Positions 61,686 to 64,000 of a stretch of DNA of 64,000 bases are shown here, piece after piece. The translations under genes and the position numbers were made by a program. Below the pieces are notes generated by a model, which worked only from the letters and a program-made list of their open reading frames with translations, was not told where the DNA came from and did no database searches. This DNA comes from TWA4 sp051879195 (GTDB lineage Bacteria; Bacillota; Clostridia; Lachnospirales; Lachnospiraceae). Location: positions 1 to 64,000 of the forward strand of contig JBJELO010000300.1 of the NCBI GenBank assembly GCA_051879195.1. Direction: 5' to 3'. Within the stretch, counting starts at the first letter, position 1. Every line of letters starts with the position of its first letter.

Positions 61686-62558
61686 ATGAAGATTAAGCAA
61701 TCAAAAGGGTATCGGATTTTTCAGGTAGTGAATACGATCATAATGATTTTCGTTATTTTTATCACTTTATATCCGTTTTTGTACCTGGTGGCACAATCCT
61801 TCAGCAGTGATGCGGCGGTAAGTGCGGGACTGGTAACCTTTTTCCCCATTGATTTTAATCTGGATACCTACAAATACATCCTGCGGGATAATCAGTTTTT
61901 TAAATACTATTTCAATACCATCTTTTATACGGTAGTGGGTACCACGATTTCGGTTATCGGCACGGCTCTTCTTGCCTACCCTCTGTCAAAACCGAAACTG
62001 AGACTGAATAAAGTCATCACTCCCCTGGTCGTATTCACCATGTATTTTGCCGGAGGCATGATCCCCAATTACATCGTGGTTACCCAGTGGCTGGGACTTC
62101 AGGACAGCATGTGGTCCATCATCCTGCCTGGCGCAATCAGCACCTTCAACCTGCTGGTTATGAAATCCTTCTTTGCGGGACTGCCCGAAGCACTGGAGGA
62201 AGCAGCAGCCATCGATGGTATGGATACCTACGGCATTTTTATCAAAATTATTCTGCCTCTTTCAAAGCCGATCATTGCCACCATGGCTCTGTTTTACATG
62301 GTAACCATGTGGAATGAATGGTTCACCCCCATGCTGTATCTGGATTCCAAGGATAAATGGCCCATCGCCCTCTATGTAAGACAGCTGGTTGAGGGTGCCA
62401 ACAACACCGAAGTCGGCGCTTCCGCAGACGCAGGCAGCGTACAGGCAACCCTGAAATCGGCAACGATGGTACTGACCTCCATCCCGATCATCTGCGTATA
62501 TCCTTTTGTACAGAAGTATTTTGTACAGGGTATGACCATCGGTGCGGTTAAGGGCTGA
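61686..62558 (+). CDS. lplC: carbohydrate ABC transporter permease, LplC type
   Basis: A 290-residue permease and partner of the preceding gene. Six helices are apparent; the EAA loop is LEEAAAIDGMDTYGIFIKIILPLSKP. The long extracellular insertion near WPIALYVRQLVEGANNTEVGAS is common in this group. AAAGGAG precedes the ATG. The binding lipoprotein gene starts 86 bases downstream. Confidence 0.92.
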   Translation: MKIKQSKGYRIFQVVNTIIMIFVIFITLYPFLYLVAQSFSSDAAVSAGLVTFFPIDFNLDTYKYILRDNQFFKYYFNTIFYTVVGTTISVIGTALLAYPLSKPKLRLNKVITPLVVFTMYFAGGMIPNYIVVTQWLGLQDSMWSIILPGAISTFNLLVMKSFFAGLPEALEEAAAIDGMDTYGIFIKIILPLSKPIIATMALFYMVTMWNEWFTPMLYLDSKDKWPIALYVRQLVEGANNTEVGASADAGSVQATLKSATMVLTSIPIICVYPFVQKYFVQGMTIGAVKG

Positions 62559-62644
62559 TTGATTTCATTGAAAATCAGATATGAGAAAACATTATTGCAC
62601 GGAACAGGATTCTATATTACATAATAAAGAAAAGGAGAATTAGA

Positions 62645-64000
62645 ATGAAGAAAAGATTAGTTGCACTGACACTGGCAATGGCAATGGCAGCCACTTCACT
62701 GGCAGGCTGCGGCGGCAGCGGAAAAAGCGGAAGTAATTCCGACTCTCCCGCGATTTCACTGGAAGATTCTGACAAGGATATTGATTATCAGTACGGCGAA
62801 GGCCAGACCTTCCATTCCGATGAACCGGTGACCTACACTATGATGTATTCCGATCATGAAAACTATCCCTATAAGGAAGACTGGCTTCTGTGGAAAGCCA
62901 TCGAAGAGAAAACCAATGTAACATTCGATCTGACAACCGTTGCCAGAACCGACTACATGGACAAGGTAACAGCCTCCGTTAACAGCGGCAGCGCTCCTTA
63001 CATTGTACCCAAGATCTATGATTCCACCGCTTACGAAGACAGCGGCCAGGTACTTGCCATCAGCGACTGGGTACAGTACATGCCTAACTACCAGAAATGC
63101 GTAACGGAATGGGGTATGGAAGATGACCTGCAGCAGATTCTGGCATCCGATGGTAAATATTACCGTCTGCCCGGTATGTGGGAGACCACAGCCGGCGGCT
63201 ACAGCCTGGTAATCCGCAAGGATATCTTTGAAAAAGCAGGCGTTGATCTGAGTACGGAAGCAAGCTGGACATGGGATGATTTCTATGAAGCCATGAAGAA
63301 AGTAAAAGAATACACCGGCGCTGACTATGTATGGTCCGATCAGTATCAGCTGGGCAGCACCATGAACCTGGCTGCAACCGTATACGGCGTAACCGGCGGA
63401 TATGCTTCCGACGGCGGTGACTGGGGTCTGAAAGACGGTACCAAATTTGACTTTGACAAAGAAGAATTCTACTTTGCAGATACAACCGATGAATACAGAG
63501 AATACCTGACCATGTTCAACAAGATGTATAAGGACGGTATCCTGGATCCCGAAACATTTACACAGGACAGCTCACAGGCTCAGGCAAAATTCTACCGCGG
63601 CGAGTCCTATGTGCTCAATGTAAACTATCAGCAGCTTGCAGACATCCAGAACGGCAAAATGCAGGATAAGGATGCGGAATTATACTTCCTGACACCTCCC
63701 GCAGGCCCTGCCGGACAGCTGAAGGTTTCTTCCGCATCAGGACGTCTTGAAAACGGTATCATGATCACCAAGAACGCACTGGATGATCTGGGTGAAGAAG
63801 GCCTGATTAAAATGCTTCGTTTCATCGACTGGCTGTGGTATTCTGATGAAGGACAGACCTTATGTCTGTGGGGCGTTGAAGGAGAAACCTATACAAAGAA
63901 CGATGCAGGCGAAATCACTCTGAATTCCGATATCTACTACAACGGTATCAACCCCGGCGCAGAAAAACAGCTGAACGTGGACTTCGGCTTCGGCAACGGC
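62645..64000 (+). CDS. extracellular solute-binding lipoprotein, LplA type (runs off the window)
   Basis: The frame is open for 452 codons to the last base, so the C-terminus is missing. The signal peptide MKKRLVALTLAMAMAATSLAGC ends in a lipobox, followed by a Gly/Ser linker. The mature part has the family 1 pattern of polysaccharide-binding proteins (VTYTMMYSDHENYPYKEDWLLW, YYRLPGMWE, TWDDFYEAMKKVKEY). It would bind the oligosaccharide outside the cell and deliver it to LplB/LplC. AAAGGAG precedes the ATG. Members usually have 500-560 residues. Confidence 0.9.
   Translation, partial: MKKRLVALTLAMAMAATSLAGCGGSGKSGSNSDSPAISLEDSDKDIDYQYGEGQTFHSDEPVTYTMMYSDHENYPYKEDWLLWKAIEEKTNVTFDLTTVARTDYMDKVTASVNSGSAPYIVPKIYDSTAYEDSGQVLAISDWVQYMPNYQKCVTEWGMEDDLQQILASDGKYYRLPGMWETTAGGYSLVIRKDIFEKAGVDLSTEASWTWDDFYEAMKKVKEYTGADYVWSDQYQLGSTMNLAATVYGVTGGYASDGGDWGLKDGTKFDFDKEEFYFADTTDEYREYLTMFNKMYKDGILDPETFTQDSSQAQAKFYRGESYVLNVNYQQLADIQNGKMQDKDAELYFLTPPAGPAGQLKVSSASGRLENGIMITKNALDDLGEEGLIKMLRFIDWLWYSDEGQTLCLWGVEGETYTKNDAGEITLNSDIYYNGINPGAEKQLNVDFGFGNG

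Overview
The window looks like a chromosome segment of a gut anaerobe of the Clostridia, most likely family Lachnospiraceae. I infer this from the strong AGGAGG ribosome sites, the moderate base composition and the gene families: GH112 phosphorylase, GH36, a DUF4118 sensor kinase next to Trk genes, LplABC-type sugar transport, TIGR04076, and the AAA-ATPase/PD-(D/E)XK family. Almost every gene points rightward. The exceptions are a transaminase/amidotransferase pair (14.6-16.2 kb), a P1 peptidase (24.9-25.9 kb) and a GH43 enzyme (52.2-53.7 kb). I saw no rRNA, tRNA, CRISPR array, phage module or intact insertion sequence.

Layout. 0.1-1.8 kb: two small proteins and an asparaginase. 2.0-9.3 kb: a galactoside module with a GH112 galacto-N-biose/lacto-N-biose phosphorylase, a GH36 alpha-galactosidase, and an in-frame chimera of a response-regulator receiver and a GH35 beta-galactosidase that lacks its N-terminal part. 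Two ~165-nt direct repeats with a covarying stem bracket the last two genes. 9.5-14.5 kb: a DUF2798 membrane protein, an XRE regulator overlapping an ABC exporter, and rsgA behind a consensus promoter that carries two identical-architecture palindromic operators. 14.6-25.9 kb: a peptide/D-amino-acid island with a D-amino-acid transaminase, a C26 gamma-glutamyl hydrolase, a complete Dpp-type ABC transporter, an M55 D-aminopeptidase, an M42 aminopeptidase and a P1 aminopeptidase. A pair of inverted, strongly structured elements lies inside it.

26.3-46.0 kb: a tricarboxylate island. It has a 2HCT carrier, a frameshifted GltD-like flavoprotein, an RraA-like aldolase, an aconitase, an isocitrate dehydrogenase-like enzyme, two LysR regulators, a beta-propeller lactonase, an SLC13-like permease, citDEF, a second aconitase-family hydratase (YbhJ-like), a fused CitC-CitX and citG. 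Citrate could be oxidised to 2-oxoglutarate through aconitase and the dehydrogenase, or cleaved to acetate and oxaloacetate by citrate lyase, so the locus holds both branches. 46.1-46.6 kb: a cloverleaf-like inverted repeat and a decayed AAA-ATPase gene.

46.8-52.1 kb: a KdpD/KdpE-like two-component system, then a potassium uptake operon (TPR protein, two TrkA-type subunits, TrkH). Its promoter carries a helically phased array of TCACA direct repeats ending over the -35 region. 52.2-64 kb: a plant- or host-glycan locus with a GH43 enzyme, an AraC regulator, a sialate-O-acetylesterase-like esterase, a large GH2 enzyme and an LplB/LplC/lipoprotein transporter. The lipoprotein gene runs off the window end. 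All assignments rest on reading motifs in the sequence; no database search was run.
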